This document shows, piece by piece, positions 43,887 to 52,150 of a stretch of 64,000 nt of DNA (positions are counted from its first letter, which is position 1; each line of letters starts with the position of its first letter). A model generated the notes under the pieces. That model searched no databases. It was not told the origin of the DNA and saw nothing but the letters and a program-made list of their open reading frames with translations. A program made the translations under genes and the position numbers. This stretch comes from an uncultured Lachnospiraceae bacterium (GTDB lineage Bacteria; Bacillota; Clostridia; Lachnospirales; Lachnospiraceae), in assembly GCA_902476265.1 (NCBI GenBank), contig CABSCP010000001.1:248001-312000 (forward strand), in the 5' to 3' direction.

Positions 43887-44516
43887 ATGTCAAAAGTAGT
43901 GATTATGGATCATCCGTTAATCCAGCACAAAATCGGGCTGATCCGGAGAAAAGAGACGGGAACCAAGGATTTCAGACAGGCCATCGGCGAGATTGCGATG
44001 CTGATCTGCTTTGAAGCCACCAGAGGACTGCAGCTGCAGGATGTGGAAATTGAAACGCCCATCTGCAAAGCTACGGTAAAAGAATTAAAAGGACGCAAAA
44101 TGGCGATTGTGCCCATTCTGCGGGCAGGTCTGGGCATGGTGGACGGCGTTCTGGAACTCATTCCCGCCGCAAAAGTGGGACATATCGGTTTGTACCGCGA
44201 TCCCGAAACCTTAAAGCCGGTGGAATACTATTGCAAGCTTCCGGCAGACTGTGCGGAAAGAGAAGTTTTTGTGGTGGATCCCATGCTGGCGACCGGCGGA
44301 TCTTCTGTGGCGGCAATCCAGATGCTCAAGGATAAGGGCTGCAAGAAGATTCATTTCATGTGCATTATCGCGGCACCCGAAGGGGTGAAGGCCATGCAGG
44401 AAGCGCATCCTGAGGTGGACATGTATATCGGTGCGCTGGATGACCACTTAAATGATCACGGCTATATCGTGCCCGGACTGGGCGATGCCGGCGACAGGAT
44501 TTTCGGCACAAAATAA
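43887..44516 (+). CDS. upp: Uracil phosphoribosyltransferase
   Basis: A 209-residue enzyme turning uracil and PRPP into UMP. ILRAGLGMVDG and the PRPP loop VVDPMLATGGSSVAAI are present, and the uracil-contacting YIVPGLGDAGDR is near the end. Length is normal. It sits in the pyrimidine-salvage part of the operon with comEB. Confidence 0.97.
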   Translation: MSKVVIMDHPLIQHKIGLIRRKETGTKDFRQAIGEIAMLICFEATRGLQLQDVEIETPICKATVKELKGRKMAIVPILRAGLGMVDGVLELIPAAKVGHIGLYRDPETLKPVEYYCKLPADCAEREVFVVDPMLATGGSSVAAIQMLKDKGCKKIHFMCIIAAPEGVKAMQEAHPEVDMYIGALDDHLNDHGYIVPGLGDAGDRIFGTK

Positions 44517-44534
44517 TGTGCGGGAGGGACTGGC

Positions 44535-45014
44535 ATGAAGCGTGAAGACTATATTTCCTGGGATGAATATTTTATGGGGGTTGCGAAGCTGGCGGGGATG
44601 CGTTCCAAGGATCCCAGCACGCAGGTGGGCGCCTGCATTGTCAGCCAGGACAACAAAATTTTATCCATGGGCTATAACGGCCTTCCTATTGGTTGTTCCG
44701 ATGATGAGTTTCCGTGGGAAAGAGAAGGGGAAACGCTCGATACAAAATATCCTTATGTAACCCATAGCGAACTGAATGCGATATTGAATTTCAGAGGGGG
44801 GAGCCTGGCAGGGGCCAAACTTTACGTTTCCCTGTTCCCCTGTAATGAATGCGCCAAAGCGATCATCCAGAGCGGAATTCGGGAAGTGATTTATGACTGT
44901 GACAAATATTCCGAAACCCCTTCGGTCCGGGCGTCCAAGAGGATGTTTCGGGCGGCGGGCGTGGCCTATCGCCCTTATTCAAAGAGCGGCCGCGTTGTGA
45001 AAATGGAACTGTGA
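44535..45014 (+). CDS. comEB: Deoxycytidylate (dCMP) deaminase
   Basis: A 159-residue zinc deaminase. Zinc and catalysis motifs are THSELNAI (His and Glu) and PCNECAKAII (two Cys). SKDPSTQVGACIV at the N-terminus is typical of ComEB/dCMP deaminase, which makes dUMP for dTMP synthesis. Follows upp by 18 bases. Confidence 0.93.
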   Translation: MKREDYISWDEYFMGVAKLAGMRSKDPSTQVGACIVSQDNKILSMGYNGLPIGCSDDEFPWEREGETLDTKYPYVTHSELNAILNFRGGSLAGAKLYVSLFPCNECAKAIIQSGIREVIYDCDKYSETPSVRASKRMFRAAGVAYRPYSKSGRVVKMEL

Positions 45015-45031
45015 TGGAAGGACGAAGGAGA

Positions 45032-46198
45032 ATGAAAACAGCGTGGCGCAGGCTCGTTTTTTGTATTCTGCTGTGTGTACTCTGTGCCGGGATGCCGGGG
45101 ATGATTGTGCGTGCCGATAATATTAATGAGATCAAAGAAAAGCTGAACGAAGCGCAGGAAAACAAGAAGGCTACCGAGAAGGCAAAAGAGGAAACAGAAA
45201 AAAATATCGGAGGCCTGAGCAATGCAAAACAATCCCTTCAGGGGCAGTTGAATGGTCTCACCGAAGAACTCACGGAGATCAGTCAGAGACTGGAAGAGAT
45301 TGAAAATAATATTATCGATAAAAATGCGGAAATAGAGGACACCCAGAATAAACTTGCGCTTGCAAAGGAAACGGAAGCCGACCAGTATGCGGCTATGAAA
45401 CGGCGCCTGCGCTACCTCTATGAGGATAAAAATCAGACTTACTTTGAAATCCTGGGAAATGCGCGAAGCTTTTCCGACCTGATCAATCAGAGCACCTATA
45501 TTGAAAAGCTGCATGAGTATGACCGTAAGATGCTGCTACAATATAAGGCGCAGCGCGAGGCGATTGAACAGCTGGAAGCGAAACTGCAGGAGGAAAAGGA
45601 AAAACTGGATGAACTTCAGGCGCAGGCACAGATTGAGAAAGAAAATATTACGGCCAGCGTCAATAAAGCCAAAAACGGGATCGCCGGGTATGCGAATCAG
45701 ATTGCGGCGGCAGAGGCCCAGGCGGATCAACTGGAAGCCCAAATTGCGGCCCAGAACGAAAATATTACCACACTCCAGAAACAGCTGGCGGAAGAACTTG
45801 CGAAATCCAGACTGGCGGCCAATTCCAAGTGGCGTGATATTTCGGAAGTGACCTTCACGGAAGGCGACCGATACCTGCTGGCAAACCTGATCTACTGTGA
45901 AGCGGGCAACCAGCCCTATGAAGGACAGGTCGCAGTGGGCGCGGTGGTCATCAACCGGGTGCTGAGCTCCGTCTATCCGAATACGGTGTCCAGTGTGATA
46001 TATCAGTATAAACAGTTCGCTCCGGTCCTGGACGGACATCTTTCCCTTGCCCTGGCGGCCAACAAAGCGACCGCTTCCTGTTACAAGGCGGCAGATGAAG
46101 CCATGGCGGGATTCACAAACGTAGGACGCTGCGTTTATTTCCGCACGCCCATCCCCGGCCTGGTTGGCATCCAGATCGGAGATCACATCTTTTACTAG
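45032..46198 (+). CDS. Coiled-coil cell-wall hydrolase with SleB/CwlJ domain
   Basis: A 388-residue secreted protein. The signal peptide spans about residues 1-28 and ends near VRA-DN. A long coiled coil (about 30-265) resembles the N-domain of PcsB/CwlO-type hydrolases. The C-terminal domain (about 270-388) is Hydrolase_2/SleB type (LLANLIYCEAGNQPYEGQVAVGAV with the catalytic-type Glu). It likely cleaves peptidoglycan glycan strands, in germination or growth. AAGGAG precedes ATG 45032; an earlier start at 45011 lacks support. Last gene of the operon, followed by a very strong hairpin. Confidence 0.9.
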   Translation: MKTAWRRLVFCILLCVLCAGMPGMIVRADNINEIKEKLNEAQENKKATEKAKEETEKNIGGLSNAKQSLQGQLNGLTEELTEISQRLEEIENNIIDKNAEIEDTQNKLALAKETEADQYAAMKRRLRYLYEDKNQTYFEILGNARSFSDLINQSTYIEKLHEYDRKMLLQYKAQREAIEQLEAKLQEEKEKLDELQAQAQIEKENITASVNKAKNGIAGYANQIAAAEAQADQLEAQIAAQNENITTLQKQLAEELAKSRLAANSKWRDISEVTFTEGDRYLLANLIYCEAGNQPYEGQVAVGAVVINRVLSSVYPNTVSSVIYQYKQFAPVLDGHLSLALAANKATASCYKAADEAMAGFTNVGRCVYFRTPIPGLVGIQIGDHIFY

Positions 46199-46211
46199 CA
46201 TTGAGCCGGGC

Positions 46212-46277
46212 AAAGATCAAAAGAACAGCACTGGCAGGGGAGCTTGCTCACCAGCCAGTGCTGTTCTTTTGATCTTT
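46212..46277 (+). terminator. 24-bp stem terminator after the SleB-type gene
   Basis: Perfect 24-base arms at 46212-46235 and 46254-46277 (AAAGATCAAAAGAACAGCAC...), with the loop formed by the start of the tandem repeat. The descending arm ends TTCTTTTGATCTTT. Confidence 0.7.
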
Positions 46278-46453
46278 ATTCGGCGAAAGCCGAAAAGCGA
46301 GGAAAGCCGTAAGGCTTTTCGAGCGTGCCCGGCGGGGAAGAGGAAGTTGAGACTGGGGAGCTTGCTCACCAGCCAATGCTGTTCTTTTGATCTTAATTCG
46401 GCGAAAGCCGAAAAGCGAGGAAAGCCGCAAGGCTTTTCGAGCGTGCCCGGCGG
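46237..46453. repeat. Two tandem copies of a 99-bp hairpin unit
   Basis: Copies at 46237-46335 and 46355-46453 (period 118) differ at only three positions. Each has TTCGGC-GAAA-GCCGAA, then AAAGCC-G(T/C)AA-GGCTTT, then GTGCCCGGCGG. Both loops fit the GNRA tetraloop form, and the T/C difference keeps it. Copy 2 lacks the left arm of the terminator stem. No coding content. Confidence 0.85.
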
Positions 46454-46487
46454 ACTGTAGGAAGTCAGAAAAGTAGAGGCGGGAGAA

Positions 46488-46937
46488 TTATCGTATGTGG
46501 ACAGCCCATTCGCCATCATTTACAATATACTGAAATTCCGTAAGGGTATCATCTTCCATGACTCGCAGCAGGTCTGCAAAATCTTCCACAAGCGGGAACC
46601 GGTCAAGGTCTTTGCGGTCGATCCATTTCATCTCCTCTTCGTCGGAGGAAGTGAGGATTCCTTCATAATTGCAGGCTTTAAAAAGAAATACCAGATACCG
46701 CCCTCCTTCAATAGGAAATTGTTTCACGCCGCAAAGACGGGGATTTTTAACGGTAAGACCGGTCTCTTCCTTCATTTCACGAATTACGGCATCCACAATG
46801 GACTCGCCTTCTTCTACATGCCCGCCGGGGAGAGTGAAGCCTTTCCAGTCCTCTTTTGCGCGGTTTTGAAGCAGGATCCTGTTTTCGTCATAGAGGGAAC
46901 ATAACACAGTCAGTTCAACGTTTTCAGTTCTGTTCAT
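46488..46937 (-). CDS. Nudix hydrolase (MutT/8-oxo-dGTP-type)
   Basis: A 149-residue protein with a perfect Nudix box, GGHVEEGESIVDAVIREMKEETGL form (residues 38-61). It begins with a strand VELTVLCSLYDENRILLQNR typical of the YjhB/MutT group that cleaves oxidised or other nucleoside triphosphates. It follows the DUF402 gene by 87 bases on the same strand. Confidence 0.92.
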   Translation of the reverse strand: MNRTENVELTVLCSLYDENRILLQNRAKEDWKGFTLPGGHVEEGESIVDAVIREMKEETGLTVKNPRLCGVKQFPIEGGRYLVFLFKACNYEGILTSSDEEEMKWIDRKDLDRFPLVEDFADLLRVMEDDTLTEFQYIVNDGEWAVHIR

Positions 46938-47024
46938 TTTTTACTTTTCTCCTTCTGCTTTATGATTCCCAAATTTTTTCTTCCACTTTTTCTTTTAAAG
47001 CCTCCTGAAGAACCTGAGAGAAGC

Positions 47025-47567
47025 CTAGAATTTTTCAAATTTTTCAATCGGCGCCAGCAGCCGGGGCAGCTTCCCGCCATAAATGAGCGTCAGAAGCCTG
47101 TCCAGAGAAAGCAGCGCCCGTCGCAGCTGATCCGGGGTCATCTGCCCGTCATCCAGCGCTTTTACCAGTTCATCCACATCCACCACACGGACAAAACCGT
47201 CGGGATGGACGATAACATCCACCAGCAGATCGGTGACGGTCAAAGTATTGGTATTTTCTTCATAAGCGGGGGAAATAATATCGCAGTAGCAATAGAGAAG
47301 CGTATTGTCGGAACGGTAAAATTTACTGATTTTATACCCTTCATACAGATAATAACAGGAGTAACCATGATCCATGTCCTTCTTGGGATGGATCGTTTTC
47401 CATGACGTTACAAGTACACCGTCCTCATACTGGAGGAGGACGTCGTTGGGCAAGGGAATACATTCTGCCGGTATCAGGCGTCTGCGGTACAGCTTTAGTT
47501 CCGCAGAAGAATGTTTTAAAAGGTCCTTCGGGAATTTTACGGGAAAATCCATCATCATATTTTCCAT
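47025..47567 (-). CDS. DUF402 domain protein
   Basis: A 180-residue protein with HGYSCYYLYEGYKISKFYR, LLYCYCDIISPAYEE and VTDLLVDVIVHPDGFVRVVD. This is the DUF402 core, related to the FomD/YgaC nucleoside-phosphate hydrolases that use a conserved Tyr/Asp/Lys set and a metal. Start ATG 47567 is chosen for its AAGGAG site; the frame runs open to 47777 but is not family-like. Substrate not known here. Confidence 0.85.
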   Translation of the reverse strand: MENMMMDFPVKFPKDLLKHSSAELKLYRRRLIPAECIPLPNDVLLQYEDGVLVTSWKTIHPKKDMDHGYSCYYLYEGYKISKFYRSDNTLLYCYCDIISPAYEENTNTLTVTDLLVDVIVHPDGFVRVVDVDELVKALDDGQMTPDQLRRALLSLDRLLTLIYGGKLPRLLAPIEKFEKF

Positions 47568-47702
47568 GGCCGCTCCTTGGTATGGGAATCCTATATTTAA
47601 GAGAATGTTTACCCAAATTTTACTCCTGTCACACTTGGAAGTCAATGTTACATTTTCGGACAAAAGTATATTTTCTGGGAAAAAACTGTGTGCGAAAAGA
47701 AG

Positions 47703-47731
47703 TGGACAGGCATGGGAAAAGTAGGTATAAT
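47703..47731 (+). promoter_or_regulatory. ATP synthase operon promoter
   Basis: TGGACA (47703-47708), 17 bases, TATAAT (47726-47731): one mismatch from the consensus. The first gene starts 35 bases later. Confidence 0.75.
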
Positions 47732-47765
47732 CATAATTAGGTATTTTTGAGGAAAAGAGGTCATC

Positions 47766-48008
47766 ATGGCGAAACATCCGTACAACAGAACCGTATTTCA
47801 GAGTCTGGCGCTCATCTCACAGTTTGGGATCACGATGCTGGTTCCCATGGCTCTCATGTTTGCCCTCGGATACTGGCTGGATCAGAAGCTTTCGACTTCC
47901 TTTTTTGCAGTGGTATTGTTTTTTGTCGGAGCGCTGGCCGGGTTTGGAAATGTATTCCGGCTGGCACGAAAAATTTATAAAAGTAAGGACAGGAAAAACG
48001 ATATATGA
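47766..48008 (+). CDS. atpZ: AtpZ-type small membrane protein
   Basis: An 80-residue protein with two helices: LISQFGITMLVPMALMFALG, then FFAVVLFFVGALAGFGNVFR. This is the AtpZ form that often opens ATP synthase operons in clostridia and is thought to take part in Mg/Ca handling or assembly together with AtpI. It overlaps the next gene by four bases. Confidence 0.85.
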   Translation: MAKHPYNRTVFQSLALISQFGITMLVPMALMFALGYWLDQKLSTSFFAVVLFFVGALAGFGNVFRLARKIYKSKDRKNDI

Positions 48009-48397
48009 TTCATTTTTTCCGAAATGCAGATACTACAGTAAAAGAGATGTGGATCGGCATTCTGCTCTGGGGGCTTGCCTGTGAGCTGGTGACGGTCTGG
48101 TTTGTAAAGGACAGGCTTTCCGGCGGGCTTGGAATCCTGATCGGCTGTCTGCTGGCGGCTGCCGGGATATGGCATATGTGGAAGGTGCTGGATACGGCGC
48201 TGGATTTAGGCGACGGAGCGCAAAAATACCTGACGGTGAGAAGCTGGGCGAGATACGGCGTATTTGTCATTGTGTTTGCAGTTCTCATGGTGACGGAATG
48301 GGCGAACCCGCTCACCGCATTTTTAGGTCTTATGGGGATGAAAGCGGCGGCTTATCTGCAGCCTGCCGTTCATAAATTTATAAGTAAGAGGAGGTGA
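48005..48397 (+). CDS. atpI: ATP synthase subunit I (AtpI-like)
   Basis: A 130-residue protein with four hydrophobic segments. It has the place and size of AtpI, which aids c-ring assembly. Sequence conservation in this family is low, so the call rests largely on position between atpZ and atpB and on the membrane profile. Confidence 0.75.
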   Translation: MIHFFRNADTTVKEMWIGILLWGLACELVTVWFVKDRLSGGLGILIGCLLAAAGIWHMWKVLDTALDLGDGAQKYLTVRSWARYGVFVIVFAVLMVTEWANPLTAFLGLMGMKAAAYLQPAVHKFISKRR

Positions 48398-48401
48398 AGC
48401 T

Positions 48402-49121
48402 ATGCCAACTGGAATCTGGCTGGGCGGTTCCGCAGATATTGATTTTATGATTCACGGCGTTTTTTCCTATGAACTGTTTGGACATACCGTCTGGATCACG
48501 ACGACCCATATCTGTCTGCTCATTGTGATGCTGGTTCTCATCGGATTTGCCATTGCGGCAAACGCGGCGATGAAGCGCGCAACTGAGGTGCCCGGAACCT
48601 TCCAGAACATTGTGGAGATGGTGGTGGAAATGCTGGATAACGTTGTAAAAGGCGTAATGGGCAAGAATGCCGGGAAGTTTGCAAACTATATCGGATCGAT
48701 TTTTATATTCATCCTGATATGCAATATTTCCGGACTGTTCGGACTCAGGCCGCCCACGGCGGACTACGGCGTGACATTGCCGCTGGGCCTGATCACGTTT
48801 ACCCTGATCCACTACAACAAGCTCAAGCACAAGAAGCTCAAAGGGGCTTTCAAAGAACTGTGCGAGCCGTGGCCCATCTGGGCGCCGATCAATATTATCG
48901 GCTATATCGCGGTGCCGGTATCCCTGTCCTTACGTCTGTTTGCCAATGTGCTTTCCGGCGTTGTCATGATGGCGCTGGTGTACGGGCTTTTGCGGGTGAT
49001 CGCAATCGGATGGCCCGCGATTCTGCATGTGTATTTTGATCTGTTTTCGGGAGCGATTCAGACCTATGTGTTCTGTATGCTGACGATGACATATGTTTCC
49101 GATGCCATCGGAGACGAGTAA
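48402..49121 (+). CDS. atpB: ATP synthase F0 subunit a
   Basis: A 239-residue membrane protein with SLSLRLFANVLSGVVMM, containing the essential stator Arg that faces the c-ring, and a C-terminal QTYVFCMLTMTYVSDAIG helix. It forms the ion half-channels. Confidence 0.96.
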   Translation: MPTGIWLGGSADIDFMIHGVFSYELFGHTVWITTTHICLLIVMLVLIGFAIAANAAMKRATEVPGTFQNIVEMVVEMLDNVVKGVMGKNAGKFANYIGSIFIFILICNISGLFGLRPPTADYGVTLPLGLITFTLIHYNKLKHKKLKGAFKELCEPWPIWAPINIIGYIAVPVSLSLRLFANVLSGVVMMALVYGLLRVIAIGWPAILHVYFDLFSGAIQTYVFCMLTMTYVSDAIGDE

Positions 49122-49223
49122 TAAAAAATAGAGAATCCGCACAGCGGGTTTTTTATGATTGAAAAAGCATTTGAATTTCATATTAAGAAAGGCGCCGCAC
49201 AGCGGCGGAACGGAGGAATTAAC

Positions 49224-49478
49224 ATGGACTTTAATGAAAACTTTATCTTAGGTTGTTCAGCAATCGGCGCAGGCCTGGCGGTTATCGCCGGTATCGGACC
49301 TGGTGTAGGACAGGGTATCGCGGCAGGACATGCTGCAGCGGCAGTGGGACGCAATCCCGGCGCAAAATCCGACATCACATCCACCATGCTTTTGGGACAG
49401 GCGGTAGCAGAGACAACGGGTCTGTACGGCCTGCTGATCGCGATGCTTCTGCTGTTCGTAAAACCCTTACTGCCGTAA
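49224..49478 (+). CDS. atpE: ATP synthase F0 subunit c with sodium-type ligands
   Basis: An 84-residue hairpin of two helices. Pro26 and Gln30 in GIGPGVGQG, Val61, Glu63, Thr64, Thr65 and Tyr68 in AVAETTGLYG fall at the spacings of Na+-binding c subunits (Gln32, Val63, Glu65, Ser66, Tyr70 of Ilyobacter tartaricus). Thus the ring probably moves sodium rather than protons. Start is ATG 49224 with GGAGG upstream; the open frame begins earlier at 49155 but the added part is not c-like. Confidence 0.95.
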   Translation: MDFNENFILGCSAIGAGLAVIAGIGPGVGQGIAAGHAAAAVGRNPGAKSDITSTMLLGQAVAETTGLYGLLIAMLLLFVKPLLP

Positions 49479-49516
49479 GAGGAGCCTCACATAGAAAAAG
49501 GAAGGAGGCGTAAATC

Positions 49517-50071
49517 TTGCATATACTTGGCACAGTGTTATTGACGGAAGAGATGGCGCCCAGGCTGTTTGACCTGGACTTCCAGCTTCTGTCGGATACC
49601 ATGCTTACCATTATAGCGGTCTTTGTGCTGTTTGCAGCGTTGTCCTATTTCCTGTTTAATCCCGCAAGAAAATTCATGCAGGGCAGACAGGAGAAGATTG
49701 CGGGCGAGCTGGAAAATGCAAAGACAAAAGAAGAGGAAGCCGCTAAATTAAAAGAAGAGTATGAAAAGAAGCTTTCCGGCATTGAAAAAGAAGCGGATGA
49801 AATTTTGAATGCCGCAAGACGGAAGGCGCTCGCCAACGAAAACCGCATTATTGCGGAAGCCAAGGAAGAGGCGGCGAGGATTATTGCGCGTGCGAATGTG
49901 GAAGCGGAACTGGAAAAGAAAAAGGTTGCGGACGAAGTGAAGCAGGAAATGGTCAGCGTTGCCGCTGCTATGGCTGGCAAAATCGTCGGTGCTTCCATGG
50001 ATGAAAAGAGGCAGAGCGCGCTCATTGATGAGACGCTTCAGGAAATAGGAGAGAGCACATGGCTAAGTTAG
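49517..50071 (+). CDS. atpF: ATP synthase F0 subunit b
   Basis: A 184-residue stalk protein: a membrane helix (TIIAVFVLFAALSYFLFNPA), then a long charged helix (EKIAGELENAKTKEEEAAKL). The start is TTG 49517, placed nine bases after GGAGG; ATG 49553 would cut the N-terminus. It overlaps atpH by 13 bases. Confidence 0.93.
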   Translation: MHILGTVLLTEEMAPRLFDLDFQLLSDTMLTIIAVFVLFAALSYFLFNPARKFMQGRQEKIAGELENAKTKEEEAAKLKEEYEKKLSGIEKEADEILNAARRKALANENRIIAEAKEEAARIIARANVEAELEKKKVADEVKQEMVSVAAAMAGKIVGASMDEKRQSALIDETLQEIGESTWLS

Positions 50072-50604
50072 TTTCGCAGGTCTATGGGGAAGCGTTGTTC
50101 GGCCTTGCCACGGAAAGCGGCAGACTGGCACAGTTTTCCGAAGAACTGGAAGCGGTCGCAGATATTCTGGAAAAGAATCCGCAGTACACAGCGCTGCTGG
50201 AGCATCCGCAGTTGGATGAGCCAGAGAAAATCGAAGTGTTTGACCGGGTTTTTGAAGGAAGAATCTGCAGCGAACTGACAGGCTTTTTCCATATTCTGCT
50301 GGAAAAGGGAAGGTTTCATGATTTAAGGGCGATCCGGAAATATTTTCATGAAAGACAGCTGGAATATGATAAAATCGGTGTCGCATGGGTGACCAGCGCG
50401 ACAGCGCTTTCGGATGCCCAAAAAGAAAGAATCATGGAAAAACTGCTCGCCACGACTGATTATGTTTCCATGCAGATGCATTACCGGGTCGATCCGGCGC
50501 TGATCGGCGGCCTGAAGATTCGGATCGGAGACAGAGTGGTTGACAGCAGTATTTTATGCAAGCTGAATGATATGAAAGAAAAGCTGATGAAAATCCAGCT
50601 TTAA
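50059..50604 (+). CDS. atpH: ATP synthase F1 subunit delta
   Basis: A 181-residue peripheral-stalk subunit: the helical N-terminal OSCP domain is VYGEALFGLATESGRL, and the C-terminal hallmark is DPALIGGLKIRIGDRVVDSSI. The gene start overlaps the atpF end. Confidence 0.95.
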   Translation: MAKLVSQVYGEALFGLATESGRLAQFSEELEAVADILEKNPQYTALLEHPQLDEPEKIEVFDRVFEGRICSELTGFFHILLEKGRFHDLRAIRKYFHERQLEYDKIGVAWVTSATALSDAQKERIMEKLLATTDYVSMQMHYRVDPALIGGLKIRIGDRVVDSSILCKLNDMKEKLMKIQL

Positions 50605-50628
50605 TATTGAAGAAAGGTAAAGAAATCC

Positions 50629-52131
50629 ATGAATTTAAGACCTGAAGAAATCAGTTCGGTCATAAAGGAACAGATTGCGCGTTACGCTTCCAAACTGGAA
50701 GTGTCCGATGTGGGCACGGTCATTCAGGTAGCGGACGGCATTGCCCGTATCCATGGACTGGAAAAAGCGATGCAGGGCGAACTGCTCGCATTTCCCAATG
50801 ATGTATACGGCATGGTGCTCAATCTGGAAGAGGATAATGTGGGCGCGGTTCTTTTAGGCGCCGGCAATATCAGCGAAGGTGATCTGGTCAAGACCACCGG
50901 ACGCGTGGTGGAAGTTCCTGTGGGTGACGCGATGCTGGGCCGTGTGGTCAATGCGCTGGGACAGCCCATTGACGGCAGGGGACCGGTTCAGACTGATAAA
51001 TTCCGTAAAATAGAGCGTGTGGCCAGCGGCGTTATCACGCGGAAATCCGTAGATACGCCTCTGCAGACAGGCATTAAGGCGATCGACTCCATGGTGCCCA
51101 TCGGAAGAGGGCAGCGTGAGCTGATCATCGGCGACAGACAGACCGGTAAGACTGCCATCGCCATAGATACCATCATTAATCAGAAAGGCCAGGGCGTGAA
51201 GTGTATTTACGTCGCAATCGGCCAGAAAGCGTCCACGGTGGCTTCTATCGTGAAAACGCTGGAAGAGTTCGGCGCGATGGCTTATACCACAGTGGTGGCT
51301 TCCACTGCCAGCGAACTGGCTCCCCTGCAGTATATCGCACCTTATGCGGGCTGTGCGATCGGGGAAGAGTGGATGGAAAACGGAGAGGATGTGCTGGTGG
51401 TATATGATGACCTGAGCAAACATGCGGCGGCTTACCGTACCCTCTCTTTGCTGTTAAAAAGACCCCCCGGGCGTGAAGCTTACCCCGGTGATGTTTTCTA
51501 CCTGCATTCCAGGCTGCTGGAGCGTGCGGCCAGAATGAACGAAGAGTACGGCGGCGGTTCCCTGACGGCATTGCCGATCATCGAAACCCAGGCGGGAGAT
51601 GTTTCCGCTTATATTCCCACCAACGTCATTTCCATTACAGACGGCCAGATTTATCTGGAAACGGAAATGTTCAATGCGGGCTTCCGCCCCGCAGTAAATG
51701 CGGGCCTGTCCGTATCCCGTGTAGGCGGCGCGGCACAGATCAAAGCCATGAAGAAAATCGCGGCGCCTATCCGTGTGGAGCTGGCGCAGTATCGTGAACT
51801 GGCGGCTTTCTCTCAGTTTGGTTCCGAACTGGACGCAGATACCAAGGAAAAGCTGGCCCAGGGCGAAAGAATCAAAGAAGTGTTAAAGCAGCCCCAGTAC
51901 CAGCCCATGGCTGTGGAATATCAGGTTATCATCATTTTCGTGGCGACCAACAAGTATCTTCTGGATGTGCCGGTGGATGCGGTCACCCGTTTTGAGAGCG
52001 AGTTCTTTGCATTCCTGGATTCCAAATATCCGGAAATCCCGAAGGCAATCCGCACGGAAAAAGTGATTTCCGATGAAACCGACGAAAAGCTCCGTAAGGC
52101 AACAGAAGAGTTCAAAACGAATTTCCGTTAG
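50629..52131 (+). CDS. atpA: ATP synthase F1 subunit alpha
   Basis: A 500-residue subunit with the P-loop GDRQTGKT, the arginine-finger segment ISVR equivalent NAGLSVSRVGGAAQ, and REAYPGDVFYLHSRLLERAA. It is the regulatory, non-catalytic nucleotide-binding chain of the alpha3beta3 head. Confidence 0.98.
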   Translation: MNLRPEEISSVIKEQIARYASKLEVSDVGTVIQVADGIARIHGLEKAMQGELLAFPNDVYGMVLNLEEDNVGAVLLGAGNISEGDLVKTTGRVVEVPVGDAMLGRVVNALGQPIDGRGPVQTDKFRKIERVASGVITRKSVDTPLQTGIKAIDSMVPIGRGQRELIIGDRQTGKTAIAIDTIINQKGQGVKCIYVAIGQKASTVASIVKTLEEFGAMAYTTVVASTASELAPLQYIAPYAGCAIGEEWMENGEDVLVVYDDLSKHAAAYRTLSLLLKRPPGREAYPGDVFYLHSRLLERAARMNEEYGGGSLTALPIIETQAGDVSAYIPTNVISITDGQIYLETEMFNAGFRPAVNAGLSVSRVGGAAQIKAMKKIAAPIRVELAQYRELAAFSQFGSELDADTKEKLAQGERIKEVLKQPQYQPMAVEYQVIIIFVATNKYLLDVPVDAVTRFESEFFAFLDSKYPEIPKAIRTEKVISDETDEKLRKATEEFKTNFR

Positions 52132-52150
52132 AAAGGGCAGGTAATACAGC

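Noticed and set aside
46164..46519. Open frames through the tandem repeat at 46.2-46.45 kb
   Set aside because: They translate repeated hairpin sequence (the same peptide twice) and lack ribosome sites.
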